64,000 nucleotides of DNA from Cryobacterium sp. PH31-L1 (GCF_030063145.1 NZ_JASISM010000005.1:248001-312000); one strand, 5' to 3'. Shown: positions 1 through 8,748, counted from the first letter of the stretch. A program made the numbers and translations. The notes: a model not told the origin generated them from the letters alone.

Positions 1-6
1 ACGGGC

Positions 7-315
7 ATGAAGCTGATTGCCATCGACCCGCCCACCCGCAGTTTTTCGCGCTGGCTGACCGACGAAGAGATCGGCCGCGTGATCGCCGCCAAGCGCGGCT
101 GGCGTCAGGCACCCGACGGCAGCGTACAGGCCGGCAAGATTCGCAAGACCCGCATCAGCGCATCACTTGACCAGCTCGGTGCCGCCGCCGTCGACCGCGG
201 CTGGGCCAGCCGGCCCCGGGTCGAGCCGAGCGACAGCAGCGGGCCCACCCACATGATGTGGGGCATCATCGATGCGCGCACCGATGCCGAGATCCTGGCC
301 GAACTCACGGCCTGA
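7..315 (+). CDS. Hypothetical protein, 102 aa, possibly 5' partial
   Basis: I do not recognise a family. The frame is open from the first bases of the window, so the true start may lie upstream; the ATG at 7 is simply the first one visible. The protein is soluble in appearance, has no signal peptide or membrane segment, and mixes basic stretches (AAKRGWRQ, KIRKTR) with an acidic C-terminus. Codon use matches the neighbouring genes, and the stop lies 49 nt before the next gene on the same strand, so it could be the last gene of an operon entering from the left. Confidence 0.5.
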   Translation: MKLIAIDPPTRSFSRWLTDEEIGRVIAAKRGWRQAPDGSVQAGKIRKTRISASLDQLGAAAVDRGWASRPRVEPSDSSGPTHMMWGIIDARTDAEILAELTA

Positions 316-364
316 CCACGAGGCTTGACCTACAACGCGGCTCGGCAGCGCGTAGCGTGGGTAC

Positions 365-1366
365 ATGAGTCTGAATCCCAGTTACATCACTCCCGGCCTG
401 GATTTCAACCGCGACACCAACTACATCGAAGACCGCATCACCCAGGACGGCCGCGATGGCTGGCCGGTCGAACCTGGCCGCTACCGCCTGGTCGCGGCCC
501 GTGCCTGCCCATGGGCGAACCGCACCACGATCGTGCGTCGGCTGCTTGGCCTCGAGGGTGTCATCTCGCTCGGCCTGCCGGGCCCCACCCACGATAGGAA
601 CAGCTGGACCTTTGACCTCGATCCCGGCGGCGTCGACCCGGTACTCGGCATCGAACGCCTGCAACAGGCGTTCTTCGCCCGCTTTCCCGACTACCCGCGC
701 GGCATCACCGTGCCAGCGATCGTCGATGTGCCCACGGGCAAGGTCGTCACCAACAACTACCCGCAGATCACCCTCGACTTCGAGACCGAGTGGACGGCGT
801 ATCACCGCCCCGGCGCTCCCGACCTCTACCCGGAAGCGCTGCGAGCCGAAATCGACGAGGTCGCCGATCTCATCTTTCACGACGTGAACAACGGCGTCTA
901 CAAGTGCGGGTTCGCCGGGAGCCAGAAATCGTACGAGCGGGCCTACGACGCTCTGTTCGCCCGGCTGGACTGGCTCGAACAGCGCCTGACCGGGCAGCGG
1001 TATCTCGTGGGCGACACGATCACCGAGGCGGACATCCGCTTGTTCACCACGCTCGCACGGTTCGACGCGGTCTATCACGGCCATTTCAAGTGCAATCGCA
1101 ACAAGCTCAGCGAGATGCCGGTGCTCTGGGCCTACGCCCGCGACCTGTTCCAGACCCCGGGGTTCGGCGACACGATCGACTTCGACCAGATCAAGAGGCA
1201 CTACTACGTGACGCACGTGGACATCAACCCCAGCGGCATCGTGCCCAAGGGACCGGATACCGCCGCCTGGCTGGCCCCGCACGCCCGCGCTGACCTCGGC
1301 GGGCACCCCTTCGGCGCCGGCACCGCGCCGGAGCCGCCGTTGCCATTCGAGCGCATAGCGAACTGA
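365..1366 (+). CDS. Glutathionyl-hydroquinone reductase-like (Xi-class GST family) protein
   Basis: 333 aa. The N-terminal thioredoxin-like domain carries the CPWA motif (Cys48-Pro-Trp-Ala) that is the nucleophilic cysteine of Xi-class GSTs (ECM4/YqjG family), and the helical C-terminal GST domain contains LVGDTITEADIRLF at about residue 215 and the family's HFKCNRNKL and HYYVTHVDINP segments. Family members reduce S-conjugated hydroquinones and act in the cytosol. Actinobacteria use mycothiol rather than glutathione, so mycothiol is the likely co-substrate; that is inference from the lineage. Length is normal for the family. ATG at 365 is preceded by a poor ribosome binding site. Confidence 0.9.
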   Translation: MSLNPSYITPGLDFNRDTNYIEDRITQDGRDGWPVEPGRYRLVAARACPWANRTTIVRRLLGLEGVISLGLPGPTHDRNSWTFDLDPGGVDPVLGIERLQQAFFARFPDYPRGITVPAIVDVPTGKVVTNNYPQITLDFETEWTAYHRPGAPDLYPEALRAEIDEVADLIFHDVNNGVYKCGFAGSQKSYERAYDALFARLDWLEQRLTGQRYLVGDTITEADIRLFTTLARFDAVYHGHFKCNRNKLSEMPVLWAYARDLFQTPGFGDTIDFDQIKRHYYVTHVDINPSGIVPKGPDTAAWLAPHARADLGGHPFGAGTAPEPPLPFERIAN

Positions 1367-1397
1367 CGCGGGCTCGGGCGCCGGGCTCGGCGGCAGG

Positions 1398-2420
1398 CTA
1401 GTCGGGCTTCCTGGCGCGACTCGGCTGCACCCGCGGCGGCTCCCCCGGCATCTTCGGAAAGTCCGGCGGAAACGGCAGTTCGCCGAGCCCGTTAGCCAGA
1501 TCGCGTTCCCACCACGAATACAGGGTGTCGATGGTGCCAGGCTGATCATGCATAATCGCCCACGGGTCTCCCTGGCCCCGCAGCCGATCCGGAACCGTCA
1601 GAATCGTGAAGGCACGCGGGTCGGCGCCGGCCAATTCGTCCGACTCCAGCGGGCAGGAGACCGGAGCGTGCGGCAGCGGCCGGGGGCTATAGGCGCCGGC
1701 CATGGTGCGATCGCGGTTGGCCTGGTTGTAGTCGATGAAGATACGCTCGCCGCGCTCTTCCTTCCACCAGTTCGTGGTGACCTTCTCGGGCATCCGTCGT
1801 TCCAGCTCGCGCGCGCCGGCAATGACGGCGTGCCGCACGTCGAGAAATTCGTGGGTCGGGGTGATCGGCGCAAAGACGTGCAGACCGCGATTACCGGATG
1901 TCTTCACAAACGCCGTCAGGCCGGCTTCGGCGAGCAGGTTCTTCAGTTCCACGGCGACCGGAACGGTATCGGCGAAGTCCGTGCCCGGCTGCGGATCCAG
2001 GTCGATGCGCAGTTCGTCGGGATTATCGGGGAGTTCGGCCCTGGACGGCCACGGGTGGAACACGATCGTGTTCATCTGCACCGCCCACACCACTGCGGCC
2101 AATTCGTCGATCACGAGTTGCGGATGCGTGCGCCCGCTCGGGTAGACCACGGGCACGGCCCGCACATAGTCCGGAGCGCCCTTAGGCGGGTTCTTGGAGA
2201 AGAATTGCTCCCCGTCGATGCCGCCACTCAAGCGCTGCAGCGACACCGGACGGTCACCGTTGGCCCCAACAAACGCCTCCCCCACGTCGATGAAGTACCG
2301 GGCGAGGTCGAGTTTGGTGATTCCCGGCTCGGGCCAGAGCACCCGGGCCGGGCTCGACAGCCGCACCTCGCGCGCACCGTGCGGGCCGTCGACCGTCAGA
2401 TTTACCGCATCAGAACTCAT
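1398..2420 (-). CDS. LigD-type DNA polymerase/primase domain protein (stand-alone PolDom)
   Basis: 340 aa from the ATG at 2420; a GTG two codons upstream is possible. The sequence matches the archaeo-eukaryotic-primase-like polymerase domain of bacterial LigD: IDGEQFFSKN near residue 70, HPW at 122-124, the catalytic metal-binding Asp pair in RIDLDP at 138-143, and TSGNRGLHVF near 168. In non-homologous end joining this domain adds nucleotides to broken ends. No ligase, nuclease or Ku gene is fused or adjacent, so this is a separate polymerase protein as in several actinobacteria (PolD1/PolD2-like). The C-terminus ends in a short basic tail. Promoter is shared with the divergent membrane gene at 2499. 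Confidence 0.9.
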   Translation of the reverse strand: MSSDAVNLTVDGPHGAREVRLSSPARVLWPEPGITKLDLARYFIDVGEAFVGANGDRPVSLQRLSGGIDGEQFFSKNPPKGAPDYVRAVPVVYPSGRTHPQLVIDELAAVVWAVQMNTIVFHPWPSRAELPDNPDELRIDLDPQPGTDFADTVPVAVELKNLLAEAGLTAFVKTSGNRGLHVFAPITPTHEFLDVRHAVIAGARELERRMPEKVTTNWWKEERGERIFIDYNQANRDRTMAGAYSPRPLPHAPVSCPLESDELAGADPRAFTILTVPDRLRGQGDPWAIMHDQPGTIDTLYSWWERDLANGLGELPFPPDFPKMPGEPPRVQPSRARKPD

Positions 2421-2498
2421 GGGCACACTGTAGCCAGATTCGCCCCACTAGGATGCAACCAGCCAATTGGGGCAACTACGCATGAATCGGTGAGTCAC

Positions 2499-3128
2499 AT
2501 GGACAAGCTTTTCGGCATCATTCGCCTTGTCGCCGCGATGGCCGTCGTCGCCGCCATAGTCGGTCAATTCGCCTATTCGGCCGGGCAGACGGCGATCAAC
2601 CCGTTCAATTTCTTCGGCTACTTCACCATTCAAAGCAACATCATCGGACTGGTAGCGTGGGCGGCTTCGGCCCGGTTTATCCTGGCCGGCCGCGCGCAGC
2701 CTCAGTGGGCCATCTACCTGCGCGCCCTCGCCACCACGGTGCTGGCCATCGTTGGAGTCGTCTATAACACCCTGCTCGCCAATGCCGGGCTGAACTCCTT
2801 CAACCTGCAGTGGTACAACGACATTCTGCACATCATCATTCCGATCTACGCCGTACTGGACTGGATCCTGCTGGCAGATCGCCCCCGCCTGCCGCTTCGC
2901 CGACTCTGGCTGCTGCTGATCTACCCGATCGTGTGGCTCGCCGTCATGCTCGTGCGCGGTGCCACCGACGGCTTCGTGCCGTACCCGTTTCTCGATCCGG
3001 CCTCCGGCTACGGCTCGGTCGCGCTGTACTGCGTGCTGATCGCCGTGGCCACCGTGCTGGTCGGTGCCGGCGTGTACTGGCTCGGAGGACTCCGCACGCT
3101 GAGCCCGCGCGACGCCGCGCAACCATAG
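2499..3128 (+). CDS. Pr6Pr-like integral membrane protein
   Basis: 209 aa with about six hydrophobic segments spread over the whole length and a short Arg/Pro/Ala tail. The FNFFGYFTIQSN segment after the first membrane span and the YNDILHIIIPIYAVLDW block are typical of the Pr6Pr family of small actinobacterial membrane proteins, whose function is unknown. I chose ATG 2499; an in-frame GTG lies three codons upstream. An open frame runs much further upstream, but that part is the antisense of the LigD-like gene. It diverges from that gene with an 80-nt gap. Confidence 0.8.
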   Translation: MDKLFGIIRLVAAMAVVAAIVGQFAYSAGQTAINPFNFFGYFTIQSNIIGLVAWAASARFILAGRAQPQWAIYLRALATTVLAIVGVVYNTLLANAGLNSFNLQWYNDILHIIIPIYAVLDWILLADRPRLPLRRLWLLLIYPIVWLAVMLVRGATDGFVPYPFLDPASGYGSVALYCVLIAVATVLVGAGVYWLGGLRTLSPRDAAQP

Positions 3129-3180
3129 CCCGCGCAGCCGCGTACTCTGAACGAGTGCCCCCAGTCCTGACCACCCGCAG

Positions 3181-4434
3181 ATGACGCCCGCGCACCCGGG
3201 CCGGGCGGCGGCATCCGCGAGCTGGAACGGACACTCGCACGGCAGCTCCGACTACCGCAAACTGCTCGCCGGACTGTTCTTTGCCGGCATCGCCACGTTC
3301 GCCCAGCTCTACTCGCCCCAGGCTGTGCTCGCCCAGATCGCCGGCGACGTGGGGGTCAGCGCAGCGGATGCCGCCCTCGTCATCTCCGCATCGACGCTCG
3401 GCCTGGCCATCGGCGTGATTCCCTGGTCGCTCGTAGCCGACCGGCTCGGCCGGGTGCGGGCCATGTCGATCGCGGTGATCGCTGCCACGGTGTTCGGACT
3501 GCTGGTGCCGTTCGCGCCCACCTACTCGCTGTTACTCACCGGCCGTTTCGTCGAAGGGTTGATGCTCGGCGGGGTCCCGGCGATCGCGATCGCCTACCTC
3601 AGCGAGGAGATCGAACCAAGGCACGCCGCCCGTGCGGCGGGCACCTACGTCGCCGGCACCTCGATCGGTGGACTGCTCGGGCGTCTCGTGGCCGGGCCGG
3701 TCACCGAACTGACCACCTGGCGGGTCGGCGTCTTCACCGTCGGCGTGCTCTGCGCGGTGTCGGCCGTGCTGTTCATCAGTCTGATTCCGGCGCCTCGCGG
3801 TTTTGTGCCGCGCCGGGCACGCGAACGCGGCACGGATCTCAGCCTGGTCAGACTACTCGGCGCCAACCTCACGTCACCGCGCCTGCTCGCACTCTATGCC
3901 CAGGGGTTTCTGCTGATGGGCGGGTTCGTTGCCCTCTACAACTACCTCGGTTTTCGCCTAGCCCACGACCCTTTCAACCTTCCACAAGCCCTGATCAGTC
4001 TCGTCTTCGTGGCCTACCTCGCCGGCACCTGGTCGTCGGCCCAAGCCGGCATCCTGGCTGCCCGATACGGACGCTGGTCGATTCTGCTCGGCTCGCTCGC
4101 CTGCATGACAGTGGGCGTGCTTCTGACCCTGTCGAGCGTGCTTGTGGTCGTTCTGCTCGGCCTCGTGCTGGCCACGGCCGGATTTTTTGCCGCGCACGCC
4201 GTGGCCTCCGGGTGGACCGGCGCCGAGGCCACGGTCGGTCGCGCCCAGGCATCATCGCTGTACAACCTGTCCTACTACGCCGGATCGAGCCTGTTCGGCT
4301 GGCTGGGCGGCGTGTTCTTCGTGCAGTGGGGCTGGGGCGGCACGGTCGGCATGGTCGCCGGTCTCGCGGTGCTGGCCGCAGCGCTGACCGCTGTCGCTCT
4401 GCGCCCCCGAAACCCCCCGCCCCCACAGAACTGA
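3181..4434 (+). CDS. MFS transporter, YnfM-like
   Basis: 417 aa with twelve predicted membrane spans. The MFS signature ADRLGRVRAMSIAV follows the second/third span (near residue 85-95), and RFVEGLMLGGVPAIAIAYLSEE with its acidic pair is characteristic of the YnfM/AraJ-like branch of the major facilitator superfamily, proton-driven exporters of small molecules. The first 30 residues are a soluble, Gly/Ser/His-rich extension. The gene begins 52 nt after the Pr6Pr-like gene on the same strand and may be co-transcribed with it. The substrate cannot be told from sequence. Confidence 0.85.
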   Translation: MTPAHPGRAAASASWNGHSHGSSDYRKLLAGLFFAGIATFAQLYSPQAVLAQIAGDVGVSAADAALVISASTLGLAIGVIPWSLVADRLGRVRAMSIAVIAATVFGLLVPFAPTYSLLLTGRFVEGLMLGGVPAIAIAYLSEEIEPRHAARAAGTYVAGTSIGGLLGRLVAGPVTELTTWRVGVFTVGVLCAVSAVLFISLIPAPRGFVPRRARERGTDLSLVRLLGANLTSPRLLALYAQGFLLMGGFVALYNYLGFRLAHDPFNLPQALISLVFVAYLAGTWSSAQAGILAARYGRWSILLGSLACMTVGVLLTLSSVLVVVLLGLVLATAGFFAAHAVASGWTGAEATVGRAQASSLYNLSYYAGSSLFGWLGGVFFVQWGWGGTVGMVAGLAVLAAALTAVALRPRNPPPPQN

Positions 4435-4471
4435 CAGCTGACTTCGCAGGTTACCGTTCTAGCATCGGCTC

Positions 4472-4960
4472 ATGAATGAGCAAGTGAAACGCGATCCCCT
4501 CCGCCCGGGCCAGGAATCCGTCTGGGACTATCCGCGCCCGCCGCGCGTCGAACACACCGGTGAGCACGTCACGATCGAACTCGACGGCCTGACGATCGCC
4601 GACACAACCGACGTGGTTCGGGTGCTGGAAACCAGCCATCCCCCGGTGTACTACCTGCCGCGCACGGCGTTCGCCCCTGGCCTGCTGCAACCCGCACCGG
4701 GCCACAGCTACTGCGAATTCAAGGGCGTCGCCGGCTACCTCACCGTCGGTTCAAGTACCCGGGCCGCCTGGTTCTATCCCACGCCGACCGCAGGCTTCGA
4801 AACGCTGGCGGACCGGGTGGCGATCTACCCGGGAGCCATGGCACGCTGCACCGTTGACGGTGAAACCGTCCGGGCGCAGGAGGGTGACTACTACGGCGGC
4901 TGGATCACGGCAAAAATCGCCGGACCATTCAAGGGGGCCGCGGGCACGTTGGGTTGGTAA
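4472..4960 (+). CDS. DUF427 domain protein
   Basis: 162 aa, one DUF427 domain. Recognisable family elements are ESVWDYPRPPRVE near the N-terminus, ETSHPPVYYLPR in the middle, the YCEFKGVAGYLTV block (residues about 70-82) and the C-terminal YYGGWITAKIAGPFKG. DUF427 proteins are small cytosolic beta-tent-fold proteins of undetermined activity, common in actinobacteria. It lies 37 nt behind the MFS gene in the same direction. Start ATG 4472 fits the family's usual N-terminus. Confidence 0.88.
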   Translation: MNEQVKRDPLRPGQESVWDYPRPPRVEHTGEHVTIELDGLTIADTTDVVRVLETSHPPVYYLPRTAFAPGLLQPAPGHSYCEFKGVAGYLTVGSSTRAAWFYPTPTAGFETLADRVAIYPGAMARCTVDGETVRAQEGDYYGGWITAKIAGPFKGAAGTLGW

Positions 4961-5070
4961 CGCGCGGTCGGCACTATTTCGTTGCACAGAAATTCTCCGG
5001 CGAGGGTACCCTCAGATCAGCTAAGTCAGATGCATCCGACACGTGAGACCCGACAACTCAAGGAGCTGCT

Positions 5071-5388
5071 GTGACGCATAACGCCGTGGACGAAGAGATC
5101 CTCCAGCAGTGGACCCGCCGGCTCAGCCAGGCTCTGCAGATTCTGGACCTGGAACTGGACAACCACCTCATGCTCAACGTCGCCGATGAGGCTGCTCACG
5201 CTGTCAGCCCCATGGCCGCCCCGATCACCACCTTCGTCGTCGGCTATGCCGCAGGCCTCGCCGCGGGTAATTCGACGATAGCCTCGCAGTTAGCGATCGC
5301 CCGGGCGGCGGAGGTCGTGCTCGACGTCTGCCGGCAGCCGGCAGATGAGAACCCCGACACGGCCGGCTGGGTCAATACTGCTCAGTAA
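5071..5388 (+). CDS. DUF6457 domain protein (molybdenum-cofactor associated)
   Basis: 105 aa; GTG start preceded by AAGGAG with six-base spacing. The sequence is a single helical domain of the DUF6457 type (LQQWTRRLSQAL, then LMLNVADEAAHAVSP and TTFVVGYAAGLAAG). In other actinobacteria this domain is fused or adjacent to MobA-like molybdopterin guanylyltransferases, and here it converges on an FdhF/YdeP-type molybdopterin oxidoreductase with an 18-nt gap, which supports a role in cofactor supply; that role is inferred. A 12-bp perfect palindrome (GAGGGTACCCTC, 5002-5013) sits 58 nt upstream of the start and could be a regulatory site. Confidence 0.8.
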   Translation: MTHNAVDEEILQQWTRRLSQALQILDLELDNHLMLNVADEAAHAVSPMAAPITTFVVGYAAGLAAGNSTIASQLAIARAAEVVLDVCRQPADENPDTAGWVNTAQ

Positions 5389-5406
5389 CCATGAGCACAC
5401 TAGCTT

Positions 5407-7704
5407 TCACGACTGGGCAGCACGCTCCAATCGAATGATGACGGCCTTTGACACCGGCGTGTTACTGCCATCGGCAACGCTGTCGAGCGGCACCAGCACG
5501 TTCGCCTCCGGATAGTACGCGGCAGCGCAGCCGCGCGGCGTCGGGTAGGCGACCAGCCGGTAGCCGCGCAGCACCCGGTCGACGTTGTCGCTGAACTCGC
5601 TGTGCACATCGACCAGGTCGCCGTCATTGAAGCCGAGATTGATCAGGTCCTTCTTGTTGATGAAGACCACATGCCGACCCTTCTTGATGCCGCGGTAGCG
5701 ATCATCCAGGCCGTAGATGGTGGTGTTGAACTGGTCGTGACTGCGCAGCGTCTGCAGCACGAGGCGCCCGGGCGGCACCTCGAGGTGTTCCAGCGTGTTC
5801 GTGGTCAGCATGGCCTTGCCGGTGGGGGTATTGAAGGTGCGGGAGTCGCGCGGGCCGTTCGGCAGCACGAAACCGCCCTCCTGCCGGATGCGCTCGTTGT
5901 AGTTTTCGCAGCCGTCCACGACGTGCGAGATATGCTCGCGAATCAGGTCGTAGTCAGCCTCGAAACCGGCCCAGTCCACCGCCACCTTGTCGGCGAGAAC
6001 GGCGCTAGCCAGGCGCGAGATGATGGCGACCTCGGAGAGCAGGTTCGGGGACACCGGCTTGAGCTTGCCCCAGGACGGATGCACCGCGCAGACCGAATCC
6101 TCGACCGAGACGAACTGCTCCCCACTGGCCTGCTCGTCAATCTCGGTGCGGCCCATGGTCGGCAAAATCAGCGCCTCCTCGCCGGTCACGGCGTGCGAAC
6201 GGTTGAGCTTGGTGGAAATCTGCACGCTCATCTCCGTGCGGGCCATGGCGGTCTCGGCGATGCCGGTGTCGCTCATGGCGGCGACGAAATTGCCGCCAAG
6301 GCCCATCCACACCTTCATCTTTCCGTCCCGCATGGCGCGGACCCCGTCGACGGAGTCCACACCGTGCTCGCGCGGCGGATTGAAGCCGAACTCTTTTTCC
6401 AGGGCGTCGAGGAAGGCCGGCGGCATCTGCTCCCAGATGCCCATGGTGCGGTCGCCCTGCACGTTGCTGTGGCCGCGAATCGGCGAGGCGCCGGCGCCGG
6501 GCTTGCCGATGTTGCCACGCAACAGCAGCAGGTTGATGATCTCCTTGATGGTCTCGACTCCCTTTTTCTGTTGGGTGAGCCCCATCGCCCAGGTGATGAT
6601 CACCCGATCGGCGCTGATATACCGCTCGGCCAGTTCATCGATTTGGGCCGAGCGGAGGCCCGTCGCGGCCAGCACGATCCGCTCGTCCAGCTGGGCAAGA
6701 TGCTCGCGCAATTCGGCCAGTCCGTGACAGTGTTCGTCGAGGAAGGCCTGGTCCAGCACGGTTCCGGGGCTGGCATCTTCGGCGTCGAGAACCCGTTTGG
6801 AGACGGCCTGAAGCAGCGCCATGTCACCGCCGATGCGGATCTGCAGAAACTGGTCGGCAATGTCGGTGCCGTGGCCGATGACCCCGCGCACCCGCTGTGG
6901 GTTCTTGTAGCGGCGCAGGCCGGCCTCGGGCAGCGGGTTGACCGCGACGATCTGGGCGCCGGCATCCTTCGCCTCTTCGAGCGCGGTGAGCATGCGCGGA
7001 TGGTTGGTACCGGGGTTCTGCCCCATGATGATGATCAGGTCGGACTTGCCGAAGTCGTCATAGCTGATGGTGCTCTTGCCGATGCCGACGGTCTGGCCCA
7101 TGGCCCAGCCGGTGGACTCGTGACACATGTTGGAACAGTCCGGCAGATTGTTGGTGCCGTAGGCGCGAGCGAACAGTTGGTAGGCGAACGCGGCCTCGTT
7201 GGACGCGCGACCGCTGGTGTAGAACGCGGCCTGGTCGGGCGAGTCCAGCGCATTGAGCTTCGCGGCGATGACACGAAACGCTTCGGGCCAGCTGACCGGG
7301 CGGTAGTGGTCGCTGCCGGCTGGTTTGTAGACCGGTTCGACCAACCGGCCCTGCATGCCGAGCCAGTATTCGCTCTTCTCGCGCAGGTCGGCGAGCGAGT
7401 GCTCGGCCCAGAAGCTGGTCGGGATGGTGATCGGGGTCGCCTCCCAGGTGACCGCTTTGGCGCCGTTCTCGCAGAATTCGAAGGCCTTACGATGGTCGGG
7501 GTCTGGCCAGGCACAGCTCATGCAGTCGAACCCGTCTTTCTGGTTCATCGACAGCAGCGCCCGCATGCCCCGCACAGCGCCCATCTGGGTGATCGCCGGC
7601 TCCATCGAGTGCAGCACGCCGGGTACGCCGGCGGCCCAGGCCTTGGAGTGTGTGACCTCGATGTCGTCGTCGGTGACATCGTTGATAGGAGGTTCACTGC
7701 TCAT
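5407..7704 (-). CDS. FdhF/YdeP-family molybdopterin oxidoreductase
   Basis: 765 aa from the ATG at 7704; an upstream in-frame start at 7779 would add 25 residues with no family similarity. It belongs to the prokaryotic molybdopterin oxidoreductases of the FdhF/YdeP type: CMSCAWPDPDHRK near the N-terminus, the molybdopterin-binding blocks NLPDCSNMCHESTGWAMG and IIIMGQNPGTNHPRML, GNIGKPGAGASPIRGHSNVQG, and a C-terminal molydopterin dinucleotide-binding domain (LQTLRSHDQFNTTIYGLDDRYRG). The family resembles formate dehydrogenase H but has not generally been shown to oxidise formate; YdeP is linked to acid resistance in E. coli. The DUF6457 gene convergent with it fits a need for molybdenum cofactor. 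Promoter region is shared with the Cys-rich small protein at 7858. Confidence 0.9.
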   Translation of the reverse strand: MSSEPPINDVTDDDIEVTHSKAWAAGVPGVLHSMEPAITQMGAVRGMRALLSMNQKDGFDCMSCAWPDPDHRKAFEFCENGAKAVTWEATPITIPTSFWAEHSLADLREKSEYWLGMQGRLVEPVYKPAGSDHYRPVSWPEAFRVIAAKLNALDSPDQAAFYTSGRASNEAAFAYQLFARAYGTNNLPDCSNMCHESTGWAMGQTVGIGKSTISYDDFGKSDLIIIMGQNPGTNHPRMLTALEEAKDAGAQIVAVNPLPEAGLRRYKNPQRVRGVIGHGTDIADQFLQIRIGGDMALLQAVSKRVLDAEDASPGTVLDQAFLDEHCHGLAELREHLAQLDERIVLAATGLRSAQIDELAERYISADRVIITWAMGLTQQKKGVETIKEIINLLLLRGNIGKPGAGASPIRGHSNVQGDRTMGIWEQMPPAFLDALEKEFGFNPPREHGVDSVDGVRAMRDGKMKVWMGLGGNFVAAMSDTGIAETAMARTEMSVQISTKLNRSHAVTGEEALILPTMGRTEIDEQASGEQFVSVEDSVCAVHPSWGKLKPVSPNLLSEVAIISRLASAVLADKVAVDWAGFEADYDLIREHISHVVDGCENYNERIRQEGGFVLPNGPRDSRTFNTPTGKAMLTTNTLEHLEVPPGRLVLQTLRSHDQFNTTIYGLDDRYRGIKKGRHVVFINKKDLINLGFNDGDLVDVHSEFSDNVDRVLRGYRLVAYPTPRGCAAAYYPEANVLVPLDSVADGSNTPVSKAVIIRLERAAQS

Positions 7705-7803
7705 ACTGCACCGCTCTCGATCTGTCCCGCCGGCCACGTGGTCGACGCTGGCACGATACACCGACCGGGGTGGAAGCATCCGTTCGTCTCATGTGAATTC
7801 GCT

Positions 7804-7824
7804 GTATACCCCCACGGGTATACT
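7804..7824 (+). promoter_or_regulatory. CsoR/RcnR-type operator-like inverted repeat
   Basis: GTATACCC (7804-7811) and GGGTATAC (7816-7823) form perfect 8-bp arms around CCAC. TACCC...GGGTA dyads are the pattern bound by CsoR/RcnR-family repressors that respond to copper, nickel/cobalt or sulfane sulfur. The right arm overlaps TATACT, a good -10 hexamer (7819-7824), 33 nt before the start of the Cys-rich small protein, so binding would block that promoter. No CsoR-like gene is in the window, so the assignment rests on the site's form. Confidence 0.5.
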
Positions 7825-7857
7825 GTGGAGATACTTCCCCAACGAAAGGCACCCACC

Positions 7858-8022
7858 ATGTGCAGAGCCGTCACCTGCAAGACCTGTCAAAAGACCACCT
7901 GGGCCGGCTGCGGCCAGCATGTCGACCAGGTCATGAAGGGCGTGCCACGCAACCAGCGCTGCGAGGGACACGTGAAGGAGAAGTCCACCGGCGGCTTCTT
8001 CGCTCGCCTGCTCGGCCGCTGA
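7858..8022 (+). CDS. Cys-rich small protein, 54 aa
   Basis: Begins at ATG 7858 behind GAAAGG (7844-7849, 8-nt spacing). It has five cysteines in 54 residues: Cys2, Cys7, Cys10, Cys18 and Cys35, with a CxxC at 7-10 and GCGQHVD at 17-23, followed by a Lys-rich tail. I recall similar unannotated small proteins in other actinobacteria, but no named function. Thiol clustering plus the metal/sulfide-type operator in its promoter suggests a metal- or persulfide-handling role; this is inference. It is divergent from the molybdopterin oxidoreductase with a 153-nt gap. A short perfect dyad (CCGATA-A-TATCGG, 8036-8048) lies just past its stop. Confidence 0.75.
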   Translation: MCRAVTCKTCQKTTWAGCGQHVDQVMKGVPRNQRCEGHVKEKSTGGFFARLLGR

Positions 8023-8130
8023 CGAATGAGCGCGCCCGATAATATCGGTACGCACTAGGTAACGGGCGTAGCGGCTACCCAGATCGGGAGAGGTCAGGCC
8101 CAGGTGGCGACATTCAGGCCGCCCAGGACG

Positions 8131-8748
8131 TTAGAGCGCCGTCTGGACCGGACTCGACCGCAACCACATGCCAGAGGCCGGGTGAAACGGCAGCAGCATG
8201 TGCAGCAGCAGCCCGGACAGCGCGGTGAACGTCACCGCACCAATCACACCGAAATTGGTGAACTGGGCCTCGACGTTCACTCCCGCCAGGGTCGTCAGGG
8301 TCCAGCCGAGCGCCCAGAGCACGGCCACGCCGAGAGCCCATAGCCAGCGTCGCCGGGCGCGGGACGGCAGTGCGACAGCCTGCGCCGCCCCGAGCACGAG
8401 CCCGGTGATCGCTCCCATCAGGGCGAGTTCGGCCAGGGTCGTTCGGTAATTCACCACGGTCGAGCCGAGCAGTAGTCCCAGGCCCATGCCGATCGCGGTG
8501 AGCGGAATCCAGATGAGGGGGTTGAGACGTCGCCGGCTGGTCAGCACCTGCCCGACGCCGATCACTACGCCGCAGACCGCCCCGCCGATCAGGGCAGACA
8601 CCGGATTACTGACCCGTCCGCCCACCGCCGTACCGGCCAGGCCGGCGATCGGAAACGCCAGTACCCCGACCAGCCAGAGCAGCCAGGTGGACAGAAATGT
8701 TGGGTTGCGAAAACTGGGATTGCGGTGAAATCGCCGCTGTCGGGTCAT
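8131..8748 (-). CDS. Hypothetical integral membrane protein
   Basis: 205 aa. A basic N-terminal 17 residues are followed by about six hydrophobic segments, several Gly-rich (GGAVCGVVIGVGQVL, MGLGLLLGS), typical of small actinobacterial polytopic proteins of unknown function. I recognise no domain. It converges with the small Cys-rich protein (gap 108 nt) and diverges from the membrane protein at 8930. Codon use is like its neighbours, supporting a real gene. Confidence 0.7.
   Translation of the reverse strand: MTRQRRFHRNPSFRNPTFLSTWLLWLVGVLAFPIAGLAGTAVGGRVSNPVSALIGGAVCGVVIGVGQVLTSRRRLNPLIWIPLTAIGMGLGLLLGSTVVNYRTTLAELALMGAITGLVLGAAQAVALPSRARRRWLWALGVAVLWALGWTLTTLAGVNVEAQFTNFGVIGAVTFTALSGLLLHMLLPFHPASGMWLRSSPVQTAL

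Noticed and set aside
305..1549. 414-codon minus-strand open frame
   Set aside because: Antisense of the GST-family gene and overlapping the LigD-like gene; no recognisable protein features.
5602..7857. Very long plus-strand open frame opposite the molybdopterin oxidoreductase
   Set aside because: It is the antisense shadow of a gene with clear family motifs; only its last 54 codons (from 7858) form a real gene.
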